From: Branchiostoma lanceolatum
Taxonomy: Eukaryota > Chordata > Leptocardii > Amphioxiformes > Branchiostomatidae
Assembly (NCBI RefSeq): GCF_035083965.1
Contig: NC_089729.1
Span: 1,684,001 to 1,748,000 of the forward strand
Length of the DNA: 64,000 bases
Direction: 5' to 3'
This document shows, in pieces, positions 1 through 11,403 of this stretch; positions within the stretch are counted from its first letter, which is position 1; every line of letters begins with the position of its first letter. Under the pieces are notes generated by a model. It made no database searches. It was not told where the DNA came from and worked only from the letters and a program-made list of their open reading frames with translations. Position numbers and translations under genes: made by a program.

Positions 1-77
1 TTTCCGTCAGCAATGAGTGAAAATAAATGTAGTTCAATCTCTAAGTACCTTTGTCAGTGATATATGTCCTGAAAGCA

Positions 78-3000
78 TCATCTTCTTCCTCCTTGATACA
101 CCAGAGGTTTGCCCTCCATGCCTTCTCTAACATCTGGAACATAAAAACAGATTACAACATTCTTCAATTTCAAGGATACGTTTAGGAATTGAAAACTGAA
201 GAGAGATACTTTCTTTGTGCCCCCTCATACCAGAATCTAGACATAGCACTTGTCACTTCATATTTTTCAAAAATTATGATAAATGCATGACACTAGAGAA
301 CAACCTACTGTCTCAAAACTGTATGACAAAGACATACAACTGTAGCAGATGACAGTAGAACATATTGATCATTCTATCATATAAATCACATGCAAACAGT
401 GCACGCAAATCTGAAATATTGCTTGAAGAAAAACATTAGAAAAACATGCAATCATACAACCCCTATAGTTAGACTTAGCTGTTAGCATCACAAAAACAGT
501 CCCTTACATACCACTGCCCCACTCCACGCCGTATGGCTGTTTGGCCCTCTGCAATTTGACCAGCGGTCGGGCTGGAACCTTGGGCGATACGGAATACACC
601 GTGTTGACATGTGTGTGTAATCTATTTGATACCATCCCTTATATATACATGTAGTAGCTTCAAAAACAGTCCCTTACATTCCATACCACTGTACGGCTGC
701 TCTGTTCTGACCGGCGATCGGCAATGACTGGACAGCGGAGGGGAGCTGTGCGGTCTGTACAGAGCAGAGGATGATGGGATATCCGCAGGCCTCCCGGCTG
801 GAACCGTTTCCTGCCTCCTGCTGGTGAAGTGGTTCAGGATGCCGTACAGCAGGGGGCTGGGGAGGGGGGTAGAAAAGTGATGTAGAAAAGTGTGTGTCAT
901 AAACATGCATGTGTGTGAGTGAGTCTATATGATTGACACATGGAAGACCTAAGTGCAGCTATGGCAGATAGACTGGTGTGGTCGGAAGTTGTGCAAGGAC
1001 TTGCCCCCCCCCGGGGGTCGACCGATGATGATGATGATGATTGTACGTGTGTGTATGTGAATGTGTGTGAGTGTTGACATGCATTAATGTATGTGTGTAA
1101 GAGTTAGTGGGTTTGTGTGTGTGTGTCTGTGTGTGCACATGTGACCTTGTGTCAGGGGATTGTGCGAGGGGGTTGTGTGTGGTGTGTTGCGTGTGTGATT
1201 GGGGGGAAGTGTTGTGTGTGTGTGTGTGAGGGGGGGGTGTTTTGTGTTTGTGGGGGGGGTGTTGTGTGTGTGGTATGGGTGGGTTGTATGTGTGTTTGCA
1301 GGGTGCTAGTCCTTTGGATGATCCTTAACCACTTCTAAGGTGGCCCGAGACATTTCAGCCTGAACAACAATGATGGAATTAATTATTAAAATGGTATCAA
1401 AAACACAGAAAGAGAAACCTGTCAGTAAGACTCACACAGAGGCAGTGTCTGGGTCCTCTCTTACATTCAGTTCAGCAGCCAGGAAGTCTCGACTGAGGGG
1501 GGTCCTGGGCTGGCCTGTCTCTGTGGGGAAACAACACTAGTCTTCATACATAAAGGTACCCCAGGGGTTACTTATAAATAGGAGAATGTTACCACTGCAC
1601 AGTTGACAGTCCAAGGCTTTAGTGCTTTGAGATTTTGTTTGATACAACAAAAATGTATGACATTGTGTACAGCAAGATCACGGCACTAAATTTCGTTGAA
1701 TAGCAGTTGAACAAGTTAACAACCAGTGCACTTGTGTTGCTGGTTTAAAACATCTTGTAACTGTTTTACAGATGTTGATCAACAGTGGTGCTGAACATAG
1801 AGACGACCAAGATAGCGCAAGAAATGGTATTAGTGCTATTATCTTACAACGGTGTCAAGCAAAGCATATTGAAACAGGCTTTGGGATTTTTGAACTTTCT
1901 GCATATTCATATATCTGTTTGATCACAAAATCAATATTTTCAAGTCATATACTATGATATAGGAACATCTGCTCCAAACCTGCCAGCAGCACAGACTGTG
2001 TGTGGTTGTACTTGTTGAACTCGAGGTACTCCCGGATCAGCTCGTTGATCAGCATGTTCTCGTGGTTCAGTCGAGGTTTCTCCTCAAGGGGGTCCTGCAT
2101 GGACTTGAAGATCTCTGCCCGGACTCTCGCCTGTAGCTGCCCCATAACTCCACGGGACTCCAGGGACTCCTTCAGTACTACAGGTACAGGAACAAGACAA
2201 GTAAAGGAAGGATAGATTCTTCATGGACTTGAAGAGCCCATACTTGTACAAGTTGTAGTTTGCCATCACCCCATGGACTTCTGGGGACGTGTTTAGCACT
2301 GGCGGTATGGTAGAGACACAGGACAGGTAAAAGAAACACACATTTCTCCAGATCTATAATTTGCCATGTACTGAAAGAAATGAATTAACGTTATGTACCA
2401 AGAAAAAAATCAAGAAACAAATCATTATGATTTGTATCAGTTGCTGTGTCCATGGAGGTTAAATATTTAAACCTCCTTGCTGTGTCCAACAATGTTCTGC
2501 AAAACTTGCTGTATCCAAAAGTTGCATTCCTTTAAAATACTAATAAACAGGAAAATTTTGACCAAGGATAGCAGAGGCAGGCCCTTAAAAAATGAAAATA
2601 AGTGTGGCAATTAAAAATTATTGCCATAGCGAAGGTGTCTGGATTGATCTTACTTCACTGTAAGGAAAGTACCAACGTAGCACTCTAGATCTTAGTTCTG
2701 CCATAATATTGTGCAAAACGCACTTAGAAATCAGAAAGGCATCTGCCAAGCAGATATAGAAAGGCATCATGTAACTCGAGGAGTTCCTAGCATATCTGGA
2801 AAGGCCGGATTACACTCCCGTTGTAGTGTCTTTTTTCTCTGGCATTGTTGGATAGTATGAGAGAAACTAGGCCGGAAGTTTAGAAAATCGTTGTTATTCT
2901 AGCTCTGTAGGATGTGTTTTCAAGGAGCTACTGTTGTCTTTCCGACACCACACGCCCCCCCCCCCCAAGATTCACATTTGTAACTTATTTGTTACCTATT

Positions 3001-3749
3001 TCCAACATATTCTCGTCATTTTGTCACATTTCCACCATTGATAAACGACGAAAAACGCAAAATGTGTAAAATCTGGTTCATTTACATATTAACTTGCGTC
3101 CCGCAACTTAAAATGCAAATAAGCCAGCGTAGAACACTACGAAAAATAAGTTATGGTCGGAGTTCGAGCGTCACAGGAAAATCACCACAAGTAAACAAAC
3201 TTCAGAACGTCGGGCGTCCGATCGCGTGTTCGGTGTTTCGTCGGAATGTTGGACAAGATGGCGGCCAATTCAAGCGGCGGCGGGGATTGCGTATATAATT
3301 GTTTTCAAGACGTTCGCACGACACTACAAAGTCGCATCCGTACGTGATGAATATTGATGTGCAGTGTAATAAGGTAGATTCAACTAATGATGTAGAAAAA
3401 TAATCAAAAACAAAGAATTTTGTTTTATGTTCATGTCACAATATGCCCCTTTAAGCTTGCCCCTAAGGCTTCGCTAAAAAGAACATCACAAGGGAAAGAA
3501 CACACTTTGGCCCCCCTCCCCCATATCATTTATCTAACATTTCATTTCATTTTCATTTTATTTATACAGGGGAAATACAACACAGTGGCACCGGCCATAA
3601 ACTAGCTTTACCAACATAATTCTAACCCAGTAACAAACTGAATATTGTGCTTGAACCATGGTATTCGTAAGAAACAGAGAAAAGCTCGTGAAAACTGTGC
3701 GGCTACCGTTTTTCAGTTCGTCCACCGTCGCTCTGCTAGTGGCTGCCAT
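78..3749 (-). CDS. CEP20: CEP20 (FOPNL), LisH centrosomal/ciliary protein, 5 coding exons
   Basis: Coding exons read by splice signals and phase: 3707-3749, 1980-2177, 1436-1520, 678-856 and 78-133, giving about 186 aa (human CEP20 is about 174). The N terminus reads MAATSRATVDELKN. Exon 2 carries the LisH region, with the diagnostic run ENMLINELIREYLEFNKY. Exon 3 has LSRDFLAAELN and exon 4 PLLYGILNHF, all as expected for the FOP/CEP20 family. The family acts at centriolar satellites and the basal body in ciliogenesis. All five junctions join in frame (phases 1,1,2,1). The last exon is the weakest call: its frame gives a short tail ending MEGKPLVYQGGRR, but another frame of the same segment is also open. 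The gene is divergent from the GTSF1-like gene. Partial copies of exons 2 and 4 lie in its introns. Orthology is confident, exact C terminus less so. Confidence 0.88.
497..604 (-). repeat. diverged copy of the 3' end of CEP20 exon 4 with its splice donor
   Basis: The segment resembles the end of CEP20 exon 4 and its donor (about 666-735). Both share the run aaaaacagtcccttaca and a downstream coding-like stretch (QPYGVEWGSGM against QPYSGMEC in minus-strand translation). It could be an alternative exon end, but no clear acceptor was seen. Confidence 0.55.
1040..1300. repeat. degenerate GT-rich microsatellite in a CEP20 intron
   Basis: Long imperfect run of GT/GTGT with G-rich interruptions, preceded by a short (ATG)n tract. 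The Cys/Val-rich open frame across it is an artefact of the repeat. Confidence 0.9.
2215..2335 (-). repeat. degenerate copy of the 5' part of CEP20 exon 2 with its acceptor region
   Basis: On the minus strand this reads VLNTSPEVHGVMANYNLYKY and then GLFKSMKN. The true exon reads VLKESLESRGVMGQLQARVR and then AEIFKSMQD. Flanking intron sequence is also shared (ggacaggtaaaagaa beside the copy, agacaagtaaaggaa beside the exon), so acceptor and exon start were duplicated together and then diverged. It lies upstream of the true exon within intron 1 and is probably not coding. Confidence 0.7.
3535..3640 (-). mobile_element. probable LINE 3' tail remnant
   Basis: Minus strand shows an AATAAA-type end followed by a short (ATGAA)n-like tail (plus strand tttcatttcattttcatttt then atttatacagggg). 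The form matches other LINE-like 3' ends in this window. No coding part remains. It overlaps the start of CEP20 intron 1. Confidence 0.4.
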
Positions 3750-4391
3750 ATTTCAATCGCGCGCCAATGTGCTGGAGTGACGTCACACAACCCTGCCGCC
3801 TAGCGCTTCTTACCATTATCGCAGGTAGTTTTCAAACTTTTTGCGAGTTACCTGCAAGGCAAAATAAAATACTGCTGCTTCTATTTCTATGCAGTGTCTT
3901 TTTCTGGATTATTTTATTTATTTCTAATTTCATAGCCTATAGCCAAGTTGCTGTTCTTCCTCCAACATTTGCTTGAACATAAAACAATTTTTTCGAAGAA
4001 ACATCTGCGTCAACAATCGACAGGAAGAAGGCGGGACCAAAGAGACATTAGAAAAATTCCGTCCGGCTAAATTTCTTGACAATGTGTTTCTTGTTTGTGC
4101 CTTTGTTTGTCTTTCCTGGAACGTCACCTAAAGTTTTGCTAGCATCCACCAATCAAAACTCAGGGAATTATTTGTTTGTTTTCAGACGTCACTTACGGGA
4201 AAGTATTTCAACCAATCAGCGGACAGAAACATCGTGCGCGACGACCTCGCCTGTCAGTTTTCCAAGAACTGAGGGACGGAGATTGAGCATCTTGAAAAGC
4301 TCCCGATTTTCTTTGAATTTTACCCTTCTTTCCCACTTTTTGTGTTCGCCATTGCATCTAACGTGTTCCTGAAGCTTCCAAGCGCCTAAGG
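3750..4391. promoter_or_regulatory. shared divergent promoter of CEP20 (-) and the GTSF1-like gene (+)
   Basis: The gap separates the CEP20 start codon from the inferred first (non-coding) exon of the GTSF1-like gene, which ends with a consensus donor near 4390 (aaggtaagg). Visible elements: a palindromic gtgacgtcac (CRE/ATF type) at 3777-3786, direct CCAATCA boxes near 4149 and 4211, and a further gacgtcac near 4184. Site names follow known consensus sequences; activity is inferred. Confidence 0.6.
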
Positions 4392-5101
4392 TAAGGATGT
4401 GTTTTGTGAAATCATTCGTTTTGGGGTGATATTTTGACGAGAAAGTTTTAGCATTTGGCGCAGCGGGACCGAAGTCGAAAAATTCCTCTTGTTGCAAAGT
4501 GACAGAAGCCACCTGCCTATGAACCGTAACGCTAATATATTTCTTCGGGAAAAAAGACAATTATCGTGGACATTTGTAACATTTGAGCGAAGTTTTAGTC
4601 AGTTTTTATTTTCTATTTGCACTAACCATGCGTGCCACAGATGGACAGAATTACTGGGGAGGGGGGCGCAAATTTATGCAGCTCTCATGGCCGGGCCAAG
4701 TGATTTATGGAGCTTTGCATTTTTTAGCGACATTTTGAGTTTTGTAAGGAATATTTTGTCAGTCAAAAGGTTTTCGTCAGTGCTTTTGAAAGCTTACATT
4801 TTCTATTGTTTGTGCTCTTTTCTAATGCCTGAAACATTCTGCCATATTAAAGGGACGTAAGAAAATGAATGCACAGAAAAAGAAATTGTGATTTTCCAGG
4901 GTTTGTTTTTGGTCTGGATATTTCCAAGATGCGTCTTTTTACTTGACGACATGGCATCAACTCTTTTAGATGTACAGTTCCAAGGTTTTTTTGGCAATAC
5001 AGATACGTTATCATTTCTCAGTATGAATTTGCCAATGAAGTGGTAGAACTAGAAGAAGCATGTTTTTTTTGTTTCCGCAGTGTTCAAGTTCAACTTCAGC
5101 C

Positions 5102-8100
5102 ATGGCCAGAGTGTGGGGGAAGTACAACACTATGGATGTGGTGGACCCAAACGAGGAGTTTGTGTGTCCGTACGACCCGGTCCATGTGATCCGAGCCTCC
5201 CGTATGCCGTACCATCTCATGAAGTGTCGCAGGGTAAGCATGAAAGCTTTGTTAATTAGCCTAGATTCCAGACTGTTGCCAAGGCCCACACACTCTAGCT
5301 ACATGGCCAACATGCCCCAAGGAAATTTTAACTCAAACCCACAATGCCCACAAAGAATGGGCTTCTCAAAATAAAAACAATACACCCCTTCCAAACAATA
5401 GCACCCAGCTCCCCCCACCGTGCCAGAGTCCTCAAACCGTTGGCGTGTAACCAGAAGAATAAAACGAATATTCCTTGGGTGCATTTTGACCCTCGAGCTA
5501 AGGAGCTGGCTTGCAAAGGAACAGGAAACAGTCCTGCATCTGGCTATCAGTTATTAACACAACTTGGACTGTTTTAGTGTTTATGTCATTGTCATGTTGG
5601 CCTATATAGAGTAGTGACATCACTGATCTGATCATCTCTGATTGCCTTGTTTCTGCGACACGCCAACATACATAACTTTGCTTCGGACTGGTTTCTACCT
5701 ACAAAGATGAACTTTTAAACTCATACTAACTCTTTGAATCTTAAATCTCAGAACTATGCCCACAACGACATGCGGACCTGCCCATTTAACGCTCGCCACG
5801 TCGTGCCGATCGGAGAACACCGCCACCACATCGCAAACTGCCCCGACAGGAAAGTCCTGGACGTTCATACAAGCTTCGGTATGTCCTGACAGCCTGTTTA
5901 GATGATCGTGCCTCTGATTTTTATTTCCTTTTAAGTTCTAGATTGAACGTTTTGAGTTCTTTGCATCTTCTCCTTGTCTCGTGTATGTTGGTAGACAACA
6001 ACCTGTTTTTATTCAACTGTAAATCACCATAAGGTCAATTTCATCAGGTCGGTAGATCATACTATGATTCATAGGAGACTGGAATTTTTAGGAGACTGGA
6101 ATTTTTTACTTGATTTTAAATCCACTTTATTTGAGTGCCCCTATTTTGGTTACATTAACTGGATTGTGATGACAATGTTTGTTTGCCTTTGGCTTGAAAA
6201 GTTTTTACGGTATAGAAAAATGTACCGATCAGGGAAGAAATCATGAGGAAGCTTGTTCCACATAGATAATATGGGCTTAGGAAAGAAGCTTTTAGCATGG
6301 AACTTCCTCCCAAGATATGGAGTATGGAACTTTTGGAAGAAGAACAGGTGTTTTGCCTCCATGGTGGTGGCAAAACATGTCCTTGCTGATAAAGTTCTTG
6401 CCGCTAGATGGGTACGCAGCAACAAAGCTGTCCACAGTCAACTACACATGTACCAGCTCGGAAGAGAGAAGGGGGCAAGGACTCGACATAAATGGATGAT
6501 GATGTTTTTTGTGTGTGATGGAATTTTTCTTCCCTGCAGAAACTGAGGAGCAGGAAGGGGGGTACTTCAAGGGCTGCACTGCAGTCCCCGCCTACAACTC
6601 CTGGGAGGCCCCTCCTGCCGAGGAGAACTGGGAACAGGGTGAGTCTTAGGTCAAGGTCAAGTGTCTGTCTCAAGGTGAAGTGCTTATATGAAGGTCATGT
6701 GCCTTTATGAATGCCATGTGTCTGTATAAATGTCATGTTGCTGTCTGAAGGTTAAGTGCCTATCTCAAGCTCAAGTGCCTATCTCAAGGTCAAGTGTATG
6801 TCTGAAAGTCAAGCATATGTCTAAAGGTCGTCAAGTTCGAGTCTTTAGATCATATCTTTTGAGTATCAAACATGCGTACATGTAGTCTGAACTAGAAGCG
6901 CTGTTATTTTGCTACAACATGCATTTATGAAGGTTGTCTTGATCCCCATGGTCTCAGTTGAACTTAAATTGTACCTGTAAATGCTAATGAGTTGCCTGTG
7001 TGTTTTCCCCCACCCCAGAGGCAGAACACCACAACGCAGCAGCAGCTGCTGCCCAGGCCCCCCAGGAACAGGGGGGGGATCAGGAACTCACTGCCAAGGA
7101 CCTCGCCTTGTAAGTCAATCTCTTTGTGCTGAACATAGCTGTATTTGTTGATTATCAAGCTACAAATGTATTTATATCTAGGCAGGCCAACAAACAATAT
7201 ATTTCTCTCATGGAATGATATTGTTTGTAGGTGCTAGAATGTAGAAAAAGCCCATTTTCGCTACAGATTTGGCCTGCCAGCTTTGTCAGGATTTTTTAAG
7301 GATTTGGATGTCCTGGATTTTTGCTAGTGCTAGTTTAGAGTCTGTGAGCTCAAGGGTTTTTTAAGCTGGTAATAGTACAGGCTGATGGGTTACTGCTTTC
7401 TGTTTAAGGATGACCCCTGCACAGAAGAAGAACTACAAGAGGAAACTGAGGAAAGAACAGGAGAGGAAAGCTGCAGAGAGGTGAGAATCTTAGCCTGGAA
7501 TCCATACCATCGGGGGCTCCTCGATATCTCTACGGCACTGGGAGTAACCCCCGCCCGCTCAGATGTTTAGTCCGCTCGGGGTGTGTGTACGGCCTTGGAT
7601 TAGATTACGTCGCCACTAGGGCGGCTGGGAAAGTAGGGTGGCAAGCGGAAGTAGTGGTAGCGGTAGAAAGGCTATCAGAAACGGTTCAATAACGCAAACT
7701 GGGCCTGGTAAAACACCCCTAAGCCGACCCATAGAGACTGGGACCAGGCTATGAGAATCTGTTCCTTGAATCGATTATTAGCCCATCCTTGTTGCATGCC
7801 ATTTTAGTTGCTAGCTTCTGGGCCAAAATGTAACTGGTTTGACCCCCAGTCTAGCTGCAGAAGGTCTGTATGGTGATTTGCATACTACTGGTAGGACTTG
7901 CAGTCTTCAGGGAGATTTTTCAAGCAGTCCTGTATAGGGGGACATTTGTGCCTTGAGTACATTGTCTACCACATTGTCTATAGAGAGAGCTAGTTCATTG
8001 GTAACAAGTTCCACTCTAAAAGTAAAACAGTTCTAAGAAAGAATGCCTTTTTTTAGCACTTCAAATGTCTGTGGGACAGTCATTCTTCCCATTACTATTT

Positions 8101-11100
8101 GATAGATGATATGGTACCACACAATCTAACGAAGAGACACCTAGTGCACTCATGATACATCTAACAAGTTAAACTGTACAGTATGCCGTACATGTAATTC
8201 TTATTTCTTTCACTGTAACTTTGAAAAAAAACGTGTTGTTGATATTCATGATCCCTTCACACATCTGTTCTGTAAATCACTTGCCACCATCATGAAGTTA
8301 AAGTTCAGTGAAAGTGTCCATTTTCCCTGCACCACACAATTTGCTACCATGAAGATAAAGTGAATTACAGTAGTGTGTGCAATATATGAATGAATTCCTT
8401 GTCACCTCCCTTCTCTTTGAAAGTTTAAGACTGCCAATCCCAGCCCATCTAACCATTCCTGTGATGTATGTTCCCACAGTGCGGCACAGGCGAACGGTTC
8501 AGCTGCCTCTAACTCCACCAAACTGCGGATTCCCCAGAACTTCAGTGCTGCGGCCTGCTTTGCCCCCCAGCAACCTGCCGTCCAGCACAGCATTCAGCCT
8601 GCACAGCCAAGTTAGTCTTACTGTCAGCCTTTAATGTCTATATGTGTGTTTGTATGTTGTATGTGTGTGTCTCAGAGAGAGTGTGAATGGGTGTGTGTGT
8701 GTGTGTGTGTGTGTATTTGTGTTCCACACAACAGTTCCTGCATGTTCTGTCTGATGGGGTGAAATCTGCTGTCTCTGTTAATTGCTTTTTAACCAAATGA
8801 GCAGTTAAGTTTCACAAGCCACTTGGAAGTGCATGTTTTCCTTGGTATCATCATTGCTAGTTTTCATTTATGTAGTTACAGGAGGTATTTGATCTGTATT
8901 TCTTTTAGAAATCCAAACTTTGTGATGTTTTGTATACAAAGTGACTTCTGTAAACTGTTCGTAACTGTTTCCTTGCTGTTGTGTTTGCAGACACAAAATT
9001 TTGTTGCATGTACAGGGATCAGCTTTGACCTGATTATTAAATCTCTGTCTTCATTGTTCTGTTTCCAGACAACCTGACGTATTCCCTGAACATGGGCGGG
9101 GTCGGGAGGGGCCTGCTGATGAGTCAGAGGTCAGCTGGGCCTCCACCAATCAAAAGGCCAGGTGGGTGACCTAACCATGACCTTGGATTGTACCATAGTC
9201 GTGACCTTGACAAACGACACACTTCTATAGTTTGTAATCCTGTCATTTTGCCAGTTTGGGCCACGTAGACTCCAAATCTGATCTGAAGTGAAAAAAAGCT
9301 CATTTTGCAATCAGATGTTGATGTTTATGGATGTACCATTGACCACCTGTTTGTTGACCAGCTGCCTTTCTGTTGTAACCACCCGTCTATTGTATTGCCT
9401 TATGCTAAGTCCCTTGAGTGGTCTGTTTAAAGATGTTTGGCTGTCTTCTGGATTTCTTAGGACCAAGGATTGCTGCCAACATCTTCGGGAACTCAGCAGC
9501 AGCAACGGCTCCTCAACATCAGGCGATGAGCAACGGCCACAGCAGCCCGGCAGCCCAGAACCAGAGCCTTACCAATAGGCATGGTACCCCAACTGCGCAA
9601 GCAGCAGCAGCAGACACCCAGGCATTTACCAATGGTCACAGCATCCCCACCGCACAGATGCCACAGTATCAGGCCACCAACGGCCACGGTATCCCTGCAT
9701 CGATGGGCCAGATGCCACCCAACCAGGCACTAGCCAACGGCCACAGCAGCACTCCAGCACAGATGCCACAGTACCCGACGGTTGCTAACGGTAACAGTAA
9801 CGGGGTGCCTGCAGCCGCCATGGCTCTGCCCAGCTCCCAGCCCCTGTCCGATGCCGAGCTGCTGATGTGCCTGGGCCGTGGGAGGGGCCTGTCGGGGTAC
9901 AGGCAGATGCTGCAGCCGACCGTGGGGCAGGCTGTAGCCAGGAGCAGCTCCAATGGTAACTGTTTTTTTCTGTGAATAGCTCAGTAGCTTCGTCAGTTTG
10001 GTACGAAGTCATTAGAGGATAAGATTCTTATTTCACATCCCTTCCTTTATTTCTGAAGTTTTAGCAAGGGGATCTAAGGACAAATGATGTTGGACAGGGC
10101 AATATGGAGTGATGTATGTACTTATTAAGTCCCGGCCGATAGATGATGATGATGAAGGGGATCTAGGTGCAACCACACCTTAAACAATAACTGATGATTT
10201 CTCTCTTCACACACGCAGGGAGCATACCTGAACTGGAAGGTCTGTCAAACCGCCACAGCAGCCCTAATGTTGCAGGAGGTCCTGCCATGATCGGAGCTGC
10301 CTCAGCCCTCCCCCCTCCCCGTTTCGACTCCCCCTCTTCTTCTGCCTCTGACTCTCAGACTGAGGTGTCTGACGAGGTGGGTTTGTCTTCTGTTTGTCTC
10401 ACTGAAAAGTCTCTTGCCACCAAGTTTGTATATTTAATGTGATTAGGTATCGGGGGGAAGGTTAAACTCTTTATGGTCCAGTATTTTTGTGTTTTTTTGT
10501 TGTCTTCCCAAAAATGTGCATATTTGTCTCAAAATTTTGGCAGGCGTATAATTAAGTCTGTGTGTGTGTTTCTAACGTACTCGCAACAGCAGCATGGGTA
10601 ACAGAGTGAAGTCTGCCAAGCTAACTAAGAAAAAAGCAGCTTGTTAACCTTTCCTCCGCCCCACTTAAAAGGCAAGAATAACAATAATATAACTTGTTTG
10701 TACTGAACAGAAGGTAGGTGATTCTAAGAAGAAGAGGCTTTACAAGCTCCAGAAGAAGTTGGCCCAGATTGCGGCTCTCGAGGCCAATGCTGGTCAGGGG
10801 AGGCAGCTGAGTGAGAAGGAGGTATGTTCAAACATTTAGCCTTTTCCAAAAAGTGTACAATAACACATTACAGGTAATGCCATACATTTGTTTCAAGACT
10901 TAATTGAGGCCCCCTTTTGACTGGATGATGACAGTTGAGCAACCAAGATTGAATTTGTAGGACCGATGACTTGAATTGAATAATAAAGAATGATGTCAAG
11001 CTTTGATATCTTTCATTGTGGTCTTCCGCAGGTCACAAAGGATACATTTTGAAAATGTTTCCTTCGTGATCTGTGGAATACCAAGGTGCACACAAACTTT

Positions 11101-11403
11101 ACCAAGTACGTTTGGATGAAATTTGTTTGCACTTCTTATTTATAAGAATGTGGTCACCGCATCAGTAACAATGGTGTAGAAAATGACGTTTCCTCTGTGA
11201 CCCACAGATGGCAAAGGTTCAATCAATCAATAACAGTAGCCACCTTAGTGGAAAATGGTGCGTGTAGAAACTGTGTAGTATTGTCTAAGACTTAGTGTTG
11301 TTTCCTCTGTGACCTCCAGAAGGCGAAGGTGCAGACGAAGCCAGCTCTGCAGGCGGAGCTGATGGAGCTCGAGTGGCAGCTGCAGGATCTCGGGCTGGGG
11401 TGA
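5102..11403 (+). CDS. GTSF1-like: GTSF1-like double CHHC zinc-finger protein fused to a PYM1/eIF2A-like C-terminal module
   Basis: Eleven coding exons join in frame: 5102-5233, 5752-5878, 6540-6638, 7019-7109, 7409-7480, 8480-8610, 9069-9161, 9461-9955, 10219-10376, 10711-10821, 11320-11403; 530 aa. Two CHHC fingers: C22-H28-H38-C42 and C54-H60-H70-C74 (the second in TCPFNARHVVP), as in GTSF1/Asterix, a PIWI co-factor in piRNA silencing. Residues around 105-119 (NSWEAPPAEENWEQ) match the GTSF1 tryptophan motif that contacts PIWI. A Lys/Arg-rich segment lies near 151-174. Residues about 249-413 are a Gln/Asn-rich region with degenerate NGHS.P.AQMPQ repeats and a GRGRG motif. Residues about 467-530 (KKKRLYKLQKKLAQI ... 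GRQLSEKE ... LEWQLQDLGLG) resemble the C-terminal module shared by PYM1 and eIF2A. Known GTSF1 proteins are about 170 aa, so the extension is unusual. GTSF1 identity is confident; the C-terminal assignment is from remembered family sequence. Confidence 0.85.
7491..7751. mobile_element. inverted-repeat MITE with 9-bp target duplication (Mutator-like)
   Basis: Begins tagcctgg and ends ccaggcta. It is flanked by exact 9-bp direct repeats tgagaatct at 7482-7490 and 7752-7760. The left copy belongs to the 5' splice site of the preceding GTSF1-like exon (exon ends 7480), so insertion was within a few bases of the donor without destroying it. A 9-bp target duplication is typical of Mutator-like elements. 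No coding capacity. Confidence 0.75.
8640..8715. repeat. GT microsatellite
   Basis: A clean (GT)n run with flanking imperfect GT-rich sequence in an intron of the GTSF1-like gene. Confidence 0.85.
11187..11226 (+). repeat. upstream decoy copy of the last GTSF1-like exon's acceptor and start
   Basis: tttcctctgtgacccacag followed by atggcaaaggttca mirrors the true acceptor and exon start (tttcctctgtgacctccag, then aaggcgaaggtgca, from 11301). Probably a diverged tandem copy. Confidence 0.6.

Noticed and set aside
3251-3337. Small plus-strand protein starting MAANSSGGG
   Set aside because: Only 28 codons, inside CEP20 intron 1, with no splice continuation; the aagatggcggcc start looks more like a YY1-type site.
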